64,000 nt of DNA from JBFXCS01 sp050181915. Lineage in GTDB: Bacteria > Actinomycetota > Thermoleophilia > Miltoncostaeales > Miltoncostaeaceae. A model generated the notes under the pieces. The model was not told the DNA's origin. It ran no database searches and saw only the letters and a program-made list of their open reading frames with translations. The number at the start of each line of letters is the position of its first letter. Position 1 is the first letter of the stretch. Shown here in pieces: positions 45,260 to 54,381 of the stretch. The stretch is from assembly GCA_050181915.1 (NCBI GenBank), contig JBFXCS010000001.1:1364001-1428000 (forward strand), written 5' to 3'. The position numbers were made by a program, and so were the translations under genes.

Positions 45260-46573
45260 GTGAGCGCAGACGGCGCCGCGGTCACCGCGCCCGCCGACGA
45301 GGGGACGGTGACCGCCCGCGAGGCCCAGGTGCCCACGGCGCTGACCCGGACCCTGGCGCGCGGTCGCGTTCGCGGGCGGCTCGCGCTGATCGGGCCGGGC
45401 CTGGTCGCCGCCGTCGCCTACATCGACCCCGGCAACTTCGCGACCAACTTCACCGCCGGATCGAAGCACGGCTACCTGCTCGTCTGGGTCATCGTGATGG
45501 CCAACCTGATGGCCGTGCTGGTGCAGTACCTGTCGTCGAAGGCGGGCATCGCGACCGGACGGAGCCTCGCGGAGCTGTCGCGGGAGGAGTTCCCGAAGCC
45601 GGTGTCGCGCGGACTGTGGGTGCAGGCGGAGATCGTGGCCGCGGCCACCGACCTGGCGGAGTTCGTCGGCGCGGCGATCGGCCTGAACCTGATCTTCGGG
45701 GTGCCCCTCTTCGCCGCCGGCCTCATCACCGCCGTCGTGGCCTTCGTGATCCTCGGCCTGGAGCAGCGCGGCTACCGCCGCTTCGAGCTCGCGATCATCG
45801 CCCTCATCAGCATCGTCGCCCTGGGCTTCGTCTACGACCTGATCGTCGCCGGCAACCAGTCGGCGTCGGGCTTCGCGGGCGGCCTGGTGCCGCGGCTCGA
45901 CGGCTCCGACACGCTGCTGCTGGCGGTGGGGATCATCGGCGCCACGGTGATGCCCCACGTCGTCTACCTGCACTCCGCCCTCACCCAGCGCCGCATCGTC
46001 CCCGCCGACGACGGCGAGCGGCGGCGCCTGCTGCGCTACAACCGCGTCGACTGCGTCCTCGGCCTGGGCCTCGCCGGGCTCATCAACCTCGTCATGCTGT
46101 GCATCGCCGCGGCGCTGTTCCACGGGCAGGGGCGCACCGAGGTGGACACCATCCAGGAGGTCCACAGCGGCCTCGACCGGATGGTCGGCGGCGGGGCCGC
46201 CCTCGCCTTCGCCGTGGCCCTCACCGCGTCCGGACTGTCGTCGTCGAGCGTCGGCACCTACGCCGGGCAGGTGGTGATGCAGGGCTTCATCCGCCGCCGC
46301 ATCCCCCTGTTCCTGCGCCGCGCGATCACGATGGTCCCGGCCCTGATCGTGCTGGCGCTGAGCGTCGACACCACCCAGGCGCTCGTGCTCTCCCAGGTGA
46401 TCCTGTCGTTCGGCATCCCCTTCGCCCTGGTGCCGCTGATCATCTTCACGCGCCGCCGCGACGTGATGGGCACCATGGTGAACCGGCGGGCGACGACGGT
46501 CGCCGCCTCGGCCATCGCGGCCGTCATCATCTGCCTGAACGTCTACCTGATCGCCGAGGTCTTCACCGGCTGA
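45260..46573 (+). CDS. mntH: Nramp-family Mn2+/divalent metal transporter
   Basis: A proton-coupled importer of Mn2+ (and Fe2+), 437 residues with eleven predicted helices. The metal-site motif DPGNF in helix 1 (56-60, Asp56 and Asn59) and MPHVVYLHSAL in helix 6, with its metal-selective methionine, are conserved. GGAGG precedes the GTG start by 6 nt. An inverted repeat like a DtxR/MntR box overlaps the -10, so repression by manganese is likely. Confidence 0.95.
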   Translation: MSADGAAVTAPADEGTVTAREAQVPTALTRTLARGRVRGRLALIGPGLVAAVAYIDPGNFATNFTAGSKHGYLLVWVIVMANLMAVLVQYLSSKAGIATGRSLAELSREEFPKPVSRGLWVQAEIVAAATDLAEFVGAAIGLNLIFGVPLFAAGLITAVVAFVILGLEQRGYRRFELAIIALISIVALGFVYDLIVAGNQSASGFAGGLVPRLDGSDTLLLAVGIIGATVMPHVVYLHSALTQRRIVPADDGERRRLLRYNRVDCVLGLGLAGLINLVMLCIAAALFHGQGRTEVDTIQEVHSGLDRMVGGGAALAFAVALTASGLSSSSVGTYAGQVVMQGFIRRRIPLFLRRAITMVPALIVLALSVDTTQALVLSQVILSFGIPFALVPLIIFTRRRDVMGTMVNRRATTVAASAIAAVIICLNVYLIAEVFTG

Positions 46574-46588
46574 CCCCGCGGGGAGCGC

Positions 46589-47263
46589 TCAGTCGGGCGG
46601 CAGCTCCAGGCGGCGCTGCCCCGCCCACGCCGCGGCCTGCGACCGGCGCTGGAAGCCCAGTTTGCGCAGCAGCTGGCTCACGTGGTTGCGGACGGTCTTC
46701 TCGGACAGGTGCAGCACCTCGCCGATCGCCCGGTTCGTGTAGCCCTCGGCGATCAGGGCGAGCATCCGGCGCTCGCGATCGGTGAGGCCGGCGAGCTCCG
46801 ACTCGGCCTGCTTCGCCGACAGCTCGCGGAACTGGGTGAGCAGGGCGCCGGCGGCGCGCGGGTCGAGCGTCGACTCCCCGGCGGCGGCCTCGCGGATCGC
46901 CTGGGTGAGGCGCTCGGCGTCGGCCTGCTTCAGCAGATAGCCGCTCGCGCCGGCCATCACCGCGCCGACGATCGCCTCCTCGTCCGAGTACGAGGTGAGC
47001 ATCAGCACCCGGGCCTCCGGATGATCGGCCTTGATCTTCCGGCAGGCCTCGACGCCGCTGCCGTCCGGCAGCCGCACGTCCATCAGGACGACGTCGGGAT
47101 GGGTCTGCTCGTTCAGCTGAACGGCCTCCGCCGCGGTCTGCGCCTCGCCCACCACCCGGAAACCGGCGGAGTGGCTGAGCAGGGAGCGCAGGCCGATGCG
47201 CACGACGGCGTGGTCGTCGACGATCAGAACCCGGATCGGGTCCTTCGGGGCACTGGTTGTCAT
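46589..47263 (-). CDS. LuxR/NarL-type response regulator
   Basis: A 224-residue two-component regulator. The receiver domain has the acidic pair DD (16-17), phospho-acceptor Asp62 in VVLMDVRLPDG and LTSYSDEEAIVGAVMAGASGYLLKQ. The C-terminal LuxR helix-turn-helix is LTDRERRMLALIAEGYTNRAIGEVLHLSEKTVRNHVSQLLRKLG. It resembles DevR/DosR-type regulators by architecture only. ATG overlaps the kinase stop (ATGA). Confidence 0.94.
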   Translation of the reverse strand: MTTSAPKDPIRVLIVDDHAVVRIGLRSLLSHSAGFRVVGEAQTAAEAVQLNEQTHPDVVLMDVRLPDGSGVEACRKIKADHPEARVLMLTSYSDEEAIVGAVMAGASGYLLKQADAERLTQAIREAAAGESTLDPRAAGALLTQFRELSAKQAESELAGLTDRERRMLALIAEGYTNRAIGEVLHLSEKTVRNHVSQLLRKLGFQRRSQAAAWAGQRRLELPPD

Positions 47264-48720
47264 CGGGCGGTCACCTCGGGAAATGACTCGGTGTGGATGG
47301 GATCGCCGGCGGGGATCTCGCTGTCGAGCGGCACGGCCAGGGTGACGCGGGTGCCGCCGCCGGGCGCCGGCTCGACGACGAGGCGGCCGCCCAGGCGCCG
47401 GGCGCGCTCGCGCATGTTCCGGATGCCGTGGTGCTTCGCCCCCCCGGTCCCGGCTCCCTCCGCGGCGCCGCAGCCGTGGCCGTCGTCGGTGACGACGAGG
47501 TCGAGCTCGTCGGAGGCCAGGACCAGCGAGACGCGCACCCGGCACGCGCCGGCGTGGCGGGCCGTGTTCGACAGCGCCTCGCGGAGGATCTGCTCCAGGT
47601 GCTGGCCGGCCTCCTCGGGCAGCGGACCGCACGCTCCGACGCCCTCGACCTCGAAGCGGACCTCGCCGCCCGTCTCCTCCGCGAATCGCTGGGTGAGGTC
47701 GTCGAGCATCGCGACGACCCCCTCGGGCGTCGCGGGCGCCTGGGCGAGCGCCCGGATGTAGTCGCGGATGCCGTCCGTCACGGCGTTGAGATCGGTCACC
47801 ACCTCGCGCAGCTCGCCGCGGACGGCGGGATCGTCCGACCGGATCGCCATCGACTCGAGGTGGAGCCCGGCGGCGTAGATCGACTGGATGGTGCCGTCGT
47901 GCAGGTCGCGCCGGAACCGCGCCCGCTCCTCGGCGATCGCCCGCGCCCGGTCCAGCGATTCGAGCTGCTGCTTCGCCTCGACGTCGAAGATCTCGAGCAG
48001 CTTCACCGACAGGATGCAGAGGACCAGCCCGGCGATGCCGCGGATCGCCTCGAGGGGGAACCCGGTGATGTCGAACCAGCCCTCGGAGTCGCCGAGGCCG
48101 CCGGGCGATATCGGTCCCGGACTCACGATCAGGCCGCCGAACACCGAGTAGACCACCAGCACCCCGGCGGCCGCCGCCGCGTAGTGCTTGATGCCGGTCA
48201 TGCCCGCGGACGCGAGCTCCGCCCGCTGGCGCCACAGCCCCACGGCGGCGAGTATCGAGCCGGGGAACAGCAGGCTGTACCGCGCGAGGGCCACGGTGGC
48301 GGCCTCCCACTCGGCGGCCCCCCAGCCCCGCGAGGGCGCCGCCAGGATCGTGGCGAGCAGGATGCCCCCGGCCACGGCCAGCGCGAGGCCCGTGGCGCCG
48401 CGGCGCACCACCGGCCGCAGCCCCAGCAGGCGCAGGCCGAATTGGACCAGGAAGAGGAAGGCGGCGAGCTGCGTCACGGTCCGCAGCACGATCAACGGGT
48501 CGGTGTCGAAGTACGTCTCCTGCAGCGGCACGAAGACGTGCCCCCACACCGTCACCGCCTCCAGAACGGCGAAGGCCGCCAGCCAGATCAGGGATGACGA
48601 CAGCCGCAGCCGCGTCGCGCGTCGCCGCTGCAGCCAGACGGCGAATCCGAGGGAGAAGAAGACCAGACCCTGCGCGAACAGGATGATGGACTTGTTCTGG
48701 ATGAATAGATCGCGCGGCAC
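47260..48720 (-). CDS. Membrane sensor histidine kinase, HisKA_3 type
   Basis: A 486-residue partner of the adjacent response regulator. Residues 11-235 hold about seven hydrophobic helices, an integral sensory module without a recognised name. The dimerisation/phospho-acceptor helix is RFRRDLHDGTIQSIYAAGL with His274, and the ATPase domain has EALSNTARHAGA and VTDDGHGCG plus GIRNMRERARRLGG. The signal is unknown, perhaps membrane state or quinones. GTG start at 48720; 121 bp separate it from the upstream gene. Confidence 0.92.
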   Translation of the reverse strand: MPRDLFIQNKSIILFAQGLVFFSLGFAVWLQRRRATRLRLSSSLIWLAAFAVLEAVTVWGHVFVPLQETYFDTDPLIVLRTVTQLAAFLFLVQFGLRLLGLRPVVRRGATGLALAVAGGILLATILAAPSRGWGAAEWEAATVALARYSLLFPGSILAAVGLWRQRAELASAGMTGIKHYAAAAAGVLVVYSVFGGLIVSPGPISPGGLGDSEGWFDITGFPLEAIRGIAGLVLCILSVKLLEIFDVEAKQQLESLDRARAIAEERARFRRDLHDGTIQSIYAAGLHLESMAIRSDDPAVRGELREVVTDLNAVTDGIRDYIRALAQAPATPEGVVAMLDDLTQRFAEETGGEVRFEVEGVGACGPLPEEAGQHLEQILREALSNTARHAGACRVRVSLVLASDELDLVVTDDGHGCGAAEGAGTGGAKHHGIRNMRERARRLGGRLVVEPAPGGGTRVTLAVPLDSEIPAGDPIHTESFPEVTAR

Positions 48721-48841
48721 CGGCGCCCTCGGGTAGCCGTCCCGACACGACCGCGACGGGCCGGGGTTTCGAGGGCCCCCGCCCGCCGCGGTCAGCTCGG
48801 GAATCGACCCTCTCCGGGCCGAGTCTAGCGCTCCGGCCGAA

Positions 48842-49102
48842 TCACCCCGGGCGGGCGGCGAGCTCCTCCATGTGCGCCCGGAGGCGCTCCAGCGCCTCAC
48901 CGCCGGCCTCCTCCACCACCTCGGGCTCCTCCAGCAGCGCCCGGCGCTCCAGGGGGGAGAGGCGGTTCACGACGTACGGATCCTCCAGCACCTGGTCGAG
49001 GTCGCGGTGGTTGTGGAGCTGGCGGACCACGTACTCGATCAGCCGCTTGTGCTTCGCCGACTCCGAGGAGAGCAGCGCGCGGATCTCGTCCTGGATTCCC
49101 AT
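48842..49102 (-). CDS. Small helical hypothetical protein after htpX
   Basis: An 86-residue acidic, probably all-helical cytosolic protein of unknown family (IQDEIRALLSSESAKHKRLIEYVVRQLHNHRDLDQVLEDPYVVNRLSPLERRALLE...). GAAGGG lies before the ATG at 49102. It follows htpX by 19 bp in the same direction, so both are probably one transcript; it may be an HtpX-related adaptor, which is inference from position only. Confidence 0.7.
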   Translation of the reverse strand: MGIQDEIRALLSSESAKHKRLIEYVVRQLHNHRDLDQVLEDPYVVNRLSPLERRALLEEPEVVEEAGGEALERLRAHMEELAARPG

Positions 49103-49121
49103 CGTCCCTTCGCCCTCGTTC

Positions 49122-50027
49122 CTAGAAGGTCTGCAGCTGGAGGCTGGCCGCGCCCGCCATCCGCCGCAGGCGCGCGATGCGCTCCTCCATCGGGGGGTGG
49201 GTCGCGAACAGGCGCGCAATGCCGGAGCCGCGGCCGCCGTGGGCCTGGGCCGACAGCGGGTTGACGATGAACAGCGGCGCCGCCGACTGGTTGACCCGCA
49301 TCGGGATGGCGTCCGCGCCGCGCTGCAGCGACTCGAGCGCGTCGGCCAGCGGCATCGGGTCGCCTACCAGCTCGGCGCCCGTCGCGTCGGCGACGAACTC
49401 GCGCTGGCGCGAGATGGCCAGCTGGATGATGACCGCCGCGATCGGCGCGAGGATGATCGTGGCGAGCGTGCCGACGATGCCCAGGGGGCTGTCGTCATCG
49501 CCGCCGAAGAGCATCTGGAACTGCAGGAAGTTGGCGATCGCCGAGATGGCGCCGGCCACCATGGCGGCGACGCTCGCGATCAGGATGTCGCGGTTCTTGA
49601 TGTGGGCCATCTCGTGGGCCAGCACGCCCTCCAGCTCGCGCGGCGTGAGCGCCCGCTGGATGCCCTGCGTCACGGCGATCGCCGCGTGCTTCGGGTTGCG
49701 GCCGGTCGCGAACGCGTTGGGCTGTTCGGCGGGGGTCACGTACACGCCGGGCTTGGGCACGCCGGCGCGCTCGGCGAGGGTGGCGATCATGCGGTGGAGC
49801 TCGGGCGCGTCGGCCTGGCTCACCTCGACCGCCCGGCTCATCTTGAGCGCCATCTTGCCGCTGAACCAGTACATCGCGAAGTTGAACAGGACCGCGATCA
49901 CCGCGAAGGCGACGAGACCGCTCGCACCGCCGATGAGGTACCCGATGGCGATCAGCAGGCCGGTCAGCCCCGCCACCAGGATGAACGTCTTGAAGTTGTT
50001 GCCCGCCTTGTACGAGGCGAGATTCAT
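49122..50027 (-). CDS. htpX: Membrane zinc metalloprotease HtpX (M48)
   Basis: A quality-control protease that degrades misfolded membrane proteins from the cytosolic side. The 301-residue protein has two N-terminal helices (about 15-55), the zinc motif HEMAH (138-142), two more helices, then a downstream glutamate region REFVADATGAEL that supplies the third zinc ligand. AAGGAG precedes the ATG, with a consensus TATAAT further upstream. Confidence 0.94.
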   Translation of the reverse strand: MNLASYKAGNNFKTFILVAGLTGLLIAIGYLIGGASGLVAFAVIAVLFNFAMYWFSGKMALKMSRAVEVSQADAPELHRMIATLAERAGVPKPGVYVTPAEQPNAFATGRNPKHAAIAVTQGIQRALTPRELEGVLAHEMAHIKNRDILIASVAAMVAGAISAIANFLQFQMLFGGDDDSPLGIVGTLATIILAPIAAVIIQLAISRQREFVADATGAELVGDPMPLADALESLQRGADAIPMRVNQSAAPLFIVNPLSAQAHGGRGSGIARLFATHPPMEERIARLRRMAGAASLQLQTF

Positions 50028-50084
50028 CGAGATCCCCTCCTTGAAGTGCCCGGCGTGCCTCTCCGCGCGTCGGACGATGGATCG

Positions 50085-50090
50085 ATTATA
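50085..50090 (-). promoter_or_regulatory. Consensus -10 box of htpX
   Basis: TATAAT (50090-50085, minus strand) lies about 58 bp before the htpX ATG. No clear -35 hexamer is seen at 16-18 bp. Confidence 0.45.
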
Positions 50091-50143
50091 GGAGGGTGCC
50101 CCGGCTTCCCGACCCGACCCCCGATTGGCGGCGGGTTAAGGGA

Positions 50144-51256
50144 TCAGAGGGCCCGGAGCCCGTTGAGCACGTCGGTGAGCAGGGCCGTCGACGAGGCCCC
50201 CTTCGCGGGGTCCCCGAGGGCGGTGACGTTGGCGAGGTACACGTGCTCGAGGCCGGCGGCGCGGAAGGGTCTCAGGCGGGCGACGACGTCGTCCGGCGTG
50301 CCCCACATGAAGTACGAGCGCAGCACCTCGGCGGGCACCGCCGCGGCCAGTCGCAGCGCGTCCTGCCGCGAGAAGCGGGTGGGCACGTAGTGCAGCAGGC
50401 CCCATCCCGCCAGCGGCGGCTCGGCGCCGGCCGCCTCGAACTCGCCGGCCGGCGCGGTGAGGGCGACGAGCCGCAGCAGCAGCGAGTCGAGCATCCGCTC
50501 GGCGGCGTCGCGATCCTCGTCCACCACGATCCAGGCGTAGAGGCCGGCCGTGACCGCGTCCTCCGGGCGGCCGGCGGCGACGGTGGCGGCGCGCAGCCGG
50601 GCGAGGACGGCGCCGTAGTCGGCGGCGTCGGTGATGATGGGCATCCAGCCGTCGGCGAGCCGGCCGGCCGCGCGCAGGACGCGCGGACGATGGGCCGCCA
50701 TCCAGATGGGCGGCGGCCGGTCGCCGTACGGCTCGGCGCCGAGGATCGCCCGGTCCAGGTTCCAGAAGTCGCCTCGGAAGTCGACCGGCTCGATCGTGCC
50801 CCACAGCAGCCGGATGATCTCGATCGCCTCGATCAGGCGCGACGCGCGGCGGTCGTACGGCAGGCCGTAGGGGAGGATGTTCTCGGCCTCGCCGACGCCG
50901 ATGCCCAGCAGCGCGCGGCCGCGGCTGATGTGGTCGAGGGTGAGGAAGGTCTGGGCGAGCACCGCGGGGTGCCGGCGGATCGCGTCGGTCACCGCGGTGC
51001 CCAGGCGGATCGTGCGGGTGCCCGCCGCCGCGGCGGCCATGACCGGCATGGGGTCGAGGAAGGCGTGGGGGCTGCGCACGGTCGCCGCCATCGGCACGAG
51101 ATCGGGCGTCCAGACGCCGGGCGGGAACCAGTGCAGGAAGTGGTCCGACCACCAGGCCGCGTCGAAGCCGGCCCGCTCGGAGGCGCGCACGCCCTCGATG
51201 GCCGCGTCGATCGGGGGACGCACCCCCGCGTAGGCACCCACGCTCAGCGGCCGCAT
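50144..51256 (-). CDS. LLM-class flavin/F420-dependent oxidoreductase
   Basis: A 370-residue luciferase-like TIM-barrel protein. Typical segments are ASERAGFDAAWWSDHF, TRTIRLGTAVTDAIRRHPAVLAQTFLTLDHISRGRALLGIGVGEAENI and PPIWMAAHRPRVLRAAGRLADGWMP. The group is rich in F420-using enzymes (methylene-H4MPT reductase or FGD-like), so F420 is more likely than FMN. Substrate unknown. ATG at 51256; it is divergent from a lipoprotein gene. Confidence 0.87.
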   Translation of the reverse strand: MRPLSVGAYAGVRPPIDAAIEGVRASERAGFDAAWWSDHFLHWFPPGVWTPDLVPMAATVRSPHAFLDPMPVMAAAAAGTRTIRLGTAVTDAIRRHPAVLAQTFLTLDHISRGRALLGIGVGEAENILPYGLPYDRRASRLIEAIEIIRLLWGTIEPVDFRGDFWNLDRAILGAEPYGDRPPPIWMAAHRPRVLRAAGRLADGWMPIITDAADYGAVLARLRAATVAAGRPEDAVTAGLYAWIVVDEDRDAAERMLDSLLLRLVALTAPAGEFEAAGAEPPLAGWGLLHYVPTRFSRQDALRLAAAVPAEVLRSYFMWGTPDDVVARLRPFRAAGLEHVYLANVTALGDPAKGASSTALLTDVLNGLRAL

Positions 51257-51332
51257 GCCGCTCCCTTCCCTCGCCTGCCCCGCCGACCCTACGCGGCGCT
51301 CGACGGGCGCGCCCCGGGCTAGGCTGCGGCCG

Positions 51333-51887
51333 GTGCGCGCCCTCACCGCCATCCTCGCCGCCGCCCTGGTCGCCCTGGTGGCCGCCGCCTGCGGCCCGGC
51401 CGGCCCAACGGACGCGGGCGGCACGGACGCCGACCCCGTGGCCCTGCTGGGCGTGCTGCCGAGCCCCGAGGACCTGCGCGGGGCGCCCGCGCAGGCGGTG
51501 GACCCCGCCGGCCTGCAGGTGGCGCTGACCGGCGCGCCGGACCCGGTGCTGGTCGACCGGATCCGCACCCGCAACCCGAAGGCCGCCGCGGTGCGCGAGT
51601 GGACCGCCCCCGGCGGGCGCCGGCTGGTCGCGGTGGTGAGCGTGTGGGACTCCCACCTCATCGCGGTGGGCATCGGGGCGGACGCGGCCGACATGCTGCC
51701 CGACGGGAGGGCGTGGACCCCCGCCGACCTGCCCGGCAGTCAGGGGGCCCGCTCGGCCGACGGCCGGCGGCTGTCGTTCGCGGTGGGACCCAACTCGATC
51801 TACGTGCGCGGCGAGGGGTCGGTGAGCGACGACGTCGTCGCGACGGCCGCCCACCGCCTGGCCCTGGTGCTGGAGGGCGAGCAGTAG
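51333..51887 (+). CDS. Putative lipoprotein of unknown function
   Basis: A 184-residue exported protein. The signal (RALTAILAAALVALVAAACGP) ends with the lipobox VAAAC, lipidation at about Cys21. The mature part has no recognised domain; it contains strand-like segments (RRLVAVVSVWDSHLIAVGIGADAA, LSFAVGPNSIYVRG). GTG 51333 is preceded by TAGGCT with a 7-nt gap, a leaderless pattern. Confidence 0.72.
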   Translation: MRALTAILAAALVALVAAACGPAGPTDAGGTDADPVALLGVLPSPEDLRGAPAQAVDPAGLQVALTGAPDPVLVDRIRTRNPKAAAVREWTAPGGRRLVAVVSVWDSHLIAVGIGADAADMLPDGRAWTPADLPGSQGARSADGRRLSFAVGPNSIYVRGEGSVSDDVVATAAHRLALVLEGEQ

Positions 51888-51899
51888 CGGTCGTGGCGC

Positions 51900-51930
51900 G
51901 TCGCGGCAACGGCCGTTAACGCTCCGCGAC
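51900..51930 (+). terminator. Hairpin after the lipoprotein gene
   Basis: GTCGCGG and CCGCGAC (51900-51906, 51924-51930) enclose a further palindrome AACGGCCGTT (51908-51917). It starts 13 bp after the lipoprotein stop. It could instead be a site for the LysR protein encoded next. Confidence 0.4.
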
Positions 51931-52002
51931 ACGCCGGTATCGCACCGCGAGATCGCCCGCCTCCGGGGGCGCCCGCCGCTTGACCCGCGTCGCGGCGCCG
52001 AG

Positions 52003-53025
52003 ATGGACTCGAAACGCAACCGGGGGATGGGGATGCGGGAGAGGCGAGGGCTCGGAGAGACCCCCACGCTGGACGAGCTGCGGGCGTTCGTGCAGCTGGC
52101 GGAGGCGCTGCACTTCGGCCGCGCCGCGCGGCGGCTGGGCCTGGCGCGCTCGTCGCTGTCGGAGTCGATCCGGCGCCTCGAGGGGAAGCTGCGGGTGGTG
52201 CTGTTCGACCGCACCTCGCGACGGGTGGCGCTCACGGCGCACGGACGCCGGCTGCTGCCCCGGGCGCGGGGCGTGCTGCACGGCGTGGAGGGCATCGCGG
52301 CCGCGGCCGGCGAGGAATCCGAGCCGCGGCAGCCGGCGCTGCGCATCGGCATCGAGGCCAACGGCTTCGCCGAGATGACCCGGCCGCTGCTCGACGGCTT
52401 CCGGCGGCGCCACCCGCATGTGGCGCAGGTGCTGCGGGAGTTCCCGGGCAGGCCGGAGGCCTTCTTCGATCTGCGCCTCGACGTCGCCCTCACCCGCTCG
52501 CCGACGCGCGACGAGCGCATGGTGGTGCACGAGATGGCCAGCGAGCCGCGCGGCATGCTGGTCGCGGCCGATCATCCCCGCGCGGGGGACGGCGAGGTCG
52601 CCATCGCCGACTTCCTCGACGACCTGTTCGTGGCCATCGGCGGCGCGTCGCGCGACTACTGGATGGCCTTCGAGCACTTCGGCGGCGTGCGACCCCGGGT
52701 CGGAGCGGAGGCCTTCACGATGCAGGAGGTGATCCACGCGGTCGACCAGCTGGGCCTCGTGACCACCGCGGGATGCTCCATCGCCCGCTCCTATCCCCTG
52801 CCCGGGCTCGCGTTCGCACGCGACAGCCGTCTCTCGCCCGTGGTGATGGGGGTCGTGACGTGCGTCGGCGACGACCGCCCGCTGGTGCGGGACTTCGTCG
52901 CGATCGCGCGCGCCGTGGTCGCCGAGACGGCGCCGGCATGGCCCGATTTCACGGTGCTGCCCGCGATCGATCGGTCGGCCGCGTCGACCGTTGGCGCGCA
53001 CGGGCTGGAGTGGATCGCTCCCTAG
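52003..53025 (+). CDS. LysR-family transcriptional regulator
   Basis: A 340-residue regulator. The winged helix-turn-helix is at about 22-80 (TLDELRAFVQLAEALHFGRAARRLGLARSSLSESIRRLEGKLRVVLFDRTSRRVALT), followed by a periplasmic-binding-like effector domain. It has an extra basic N-terminus of about 20 residues; translation could also begin at an internal ATG. The exported NHL protein gene follows after 53 bp, with a GTGCC/GGCAC repeat (53037-53050) in between that may be its binding site. Confidence 0.88.
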   Translation: MDSKRNRGMGMRERRGLGETPTLDELRAFVQLAEALHFGRAARRLGLARSSLSESIRRLEGKLRVVLFDRTSRRVALTAHGRRLLPRARGVLHGVEGIAAAAGEESEPRQPALRIGIEANGFAEMTRPLLDGFRRRHPHVAQVLREFPGRPEAFFDLRLDVALTRSPTRDERMVVHEMASEPRGMLVAADHPRAGDGEVAIADFLDDLFVAIGGASRDYWMAFEHFGGVRPRVGAEAFTMQEVIHAVDQLGLVTTAGCSIARSYPLPGLAFARDSRLSPVVMGVVTCVGDDRPLVRDFVAIARAVVAETAPAWPDFTVLPAIDRSAASTVGAHGLEWIAP

Positions 53026-53078
53026 TTCGTAACATCGTGCCGTTTGGCACAAGAGCTACGACACAGGAGCGGTCGGAC

Positions 53079-54293
53079 ATGACAGCACGACGGGGCGCGT
53101 CACGGCGCGTCATCGCGGCGACGCTGGGGGCGCTCGTCGCACTCGGCATCGCGCTGGCGCTCGCCTTCACCGGCGGCGACCGGGCCGATGCGGCGAGGAA
53201 CCACTCGAAGTCACCCGCGCCGAAGGGCGTGCCGACCTTCACGCTCGATGCGCGCTGGCCGGCCGCCCTTCCCAACGACTGGGTGTTCGGACAGGGCGAC
53301 TCGGTCGCCGTCGACAGGCACGACCACGTGTGGGTGCTGACCCGGCCCGCCGGCGTGCCGGCCGCGGAGCTGGAGGCGGGGAAGATCGCGGCGCCGCCGG
53401 TGGTCGAGCTCGACCGCACGGGCCGCTTCGTGCGCGGCTGGGGCGGCCCCGACTGGGTGAAGCCCTGGTTCGCGTCGCAGTCGCCGCTGCCGGACTACCC
53501 CATCGGGACGCCGGCCGAGCACGGCATCTACGTGGACGGCGACGACAACGTGTGGCTCACGGGCAGCGGCCACGTGGTGCTGAAGTTCACCCGCAGCGGG
53601 CGCCTGCTGCTGCAGATCGGCGAGTTCGGCCAGACCGGCGGCAGCAACGACACCCGGCTCCTGGGCAACCCCACCGACATCGCGGTCGACACGACGCGCA
53701 ACGAGGTCTACGTCTCCGACGGCTACCTCAACCGCCGCGTCATCGTGTTCGACTCGGAGACCGGCGCCTACAAGCGCCACTGGGGCGCCTACGGCAACGT
53801 GCCGAACGACGACCCGCCCGAGCTCTACGAGCCCGGAAAGCCGCTGCCCCGGCAGTTCTTCATCGTCCACGGCATCCAGCTCTCCGATGACGGGCTGCTG
53901 TACGTGTCGGACCGCCAGCGCAACCGCATCCAGGTGTTCCGCCCCGACGGGACCTTCGTGCGGGAGGGCCTCGTCGACCCCACCGCCCCGGCGGGCGGGG
54001 GCATCACCGAGAAGGGTGTCTTCACCGACCCGCGCGTCGCGGGCGCCGGCTACGGCTCGGTGGCCCGGGTCGCCTTCTCGAGCGACAGGGCGCAGCGCTA
54101 CCTGTACGCCGCCACGGTGCGCGGGCAGATCTTCATCCTGCGCCGCTCGGACCTGAAGGTGCTGGGCTCGTTCACCGCCCAGGGCGGCCTGCACCACATC
54201 GCCAGCGACAGCCGGGGCGACATCATCATCAGCGACGGTCGCACCCCGCTGCGCTACCGGATGGACGGGTCGATCCCCGCCGGGAAGAGCTGA
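53079..54293 (+). CDS. Exported NHL-repeat (six-bladed propeller) protein
   Basis: A 404-residue protein with an N-terminal export signal (about 8-38; SRRVIAATLGALVALG may be Tat-compatible). NHL blades are seen in DSVAVDRHDHVWVLT, HGIYVDGDDNVWLTG, GNPTDIAVDTTRNEVYVSDGYLNRRVIVFDS, HGIQLSDDGLLYVSDRQRNRIQVFRPDG and HHIASDSRGDIIISDGR. Such propellers bind ligands or act as lyases/lactonases; this resembles peptidylglycine alpha-amidating lyase-like NHL proteins. GGAG is 9 nt before the ATG. A strong terminator follows. Confidence 0.85.
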   Translation: MTARRGASRRVIAATLGALVALGIALALAFTGGDRADAARNHSKSPAPKGVPTFTLDARWPAALPNDWVFGQGDSVAVDRHDHVWVLTRPAGVPAAELEAGKIAAPPVVELDRTGRFVRGWGGPDWVKPWFASQSPLPDYPIGTPAEHGIYVDGDDNVWLTGSGHVVLKFTRSGRLLLQIGEFGQTGGSNDTRLLGNPTDIAVDTTRNEVYVSDGYLNRRVIVFDSETGAYKRHWGAYGNVPNDDPPELYEPGKPLPRQFFIVHGIQLSDDGLLYVSDRQRNRIQVFRPDGTFVREGLVDPTAPAGGGITEKGVFTDPRVAGAGYGSVARVAFSSDRAQRYLYAATVRGQIFILRRSDLKVLGSFTAQGGLHHIASDSRGDIIISDGRTPLRYRMDGSIPAGKS

Positions 54294-54301
54294 GGCCGCC
54301 C

Positions 54302-54340
54302 CCGCGTGGCCCGGGCGCGCTCGGCGCCCGGGCCACGCGG
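54302..54340 (+). terminator. Strong hairpin terminator after the NHL gene
   Basis: Perfect 17-bp arms (54302-54318 and 54324-54340) with a 5-nt loop, 8 bp after the stop codon. No T run, typical for this genome. Confidence 0.75.
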
Positions 54341-54381
54341 TACGGACGAGGGGACCCCGGGCGCGCCGTAGAGTCGGACCG

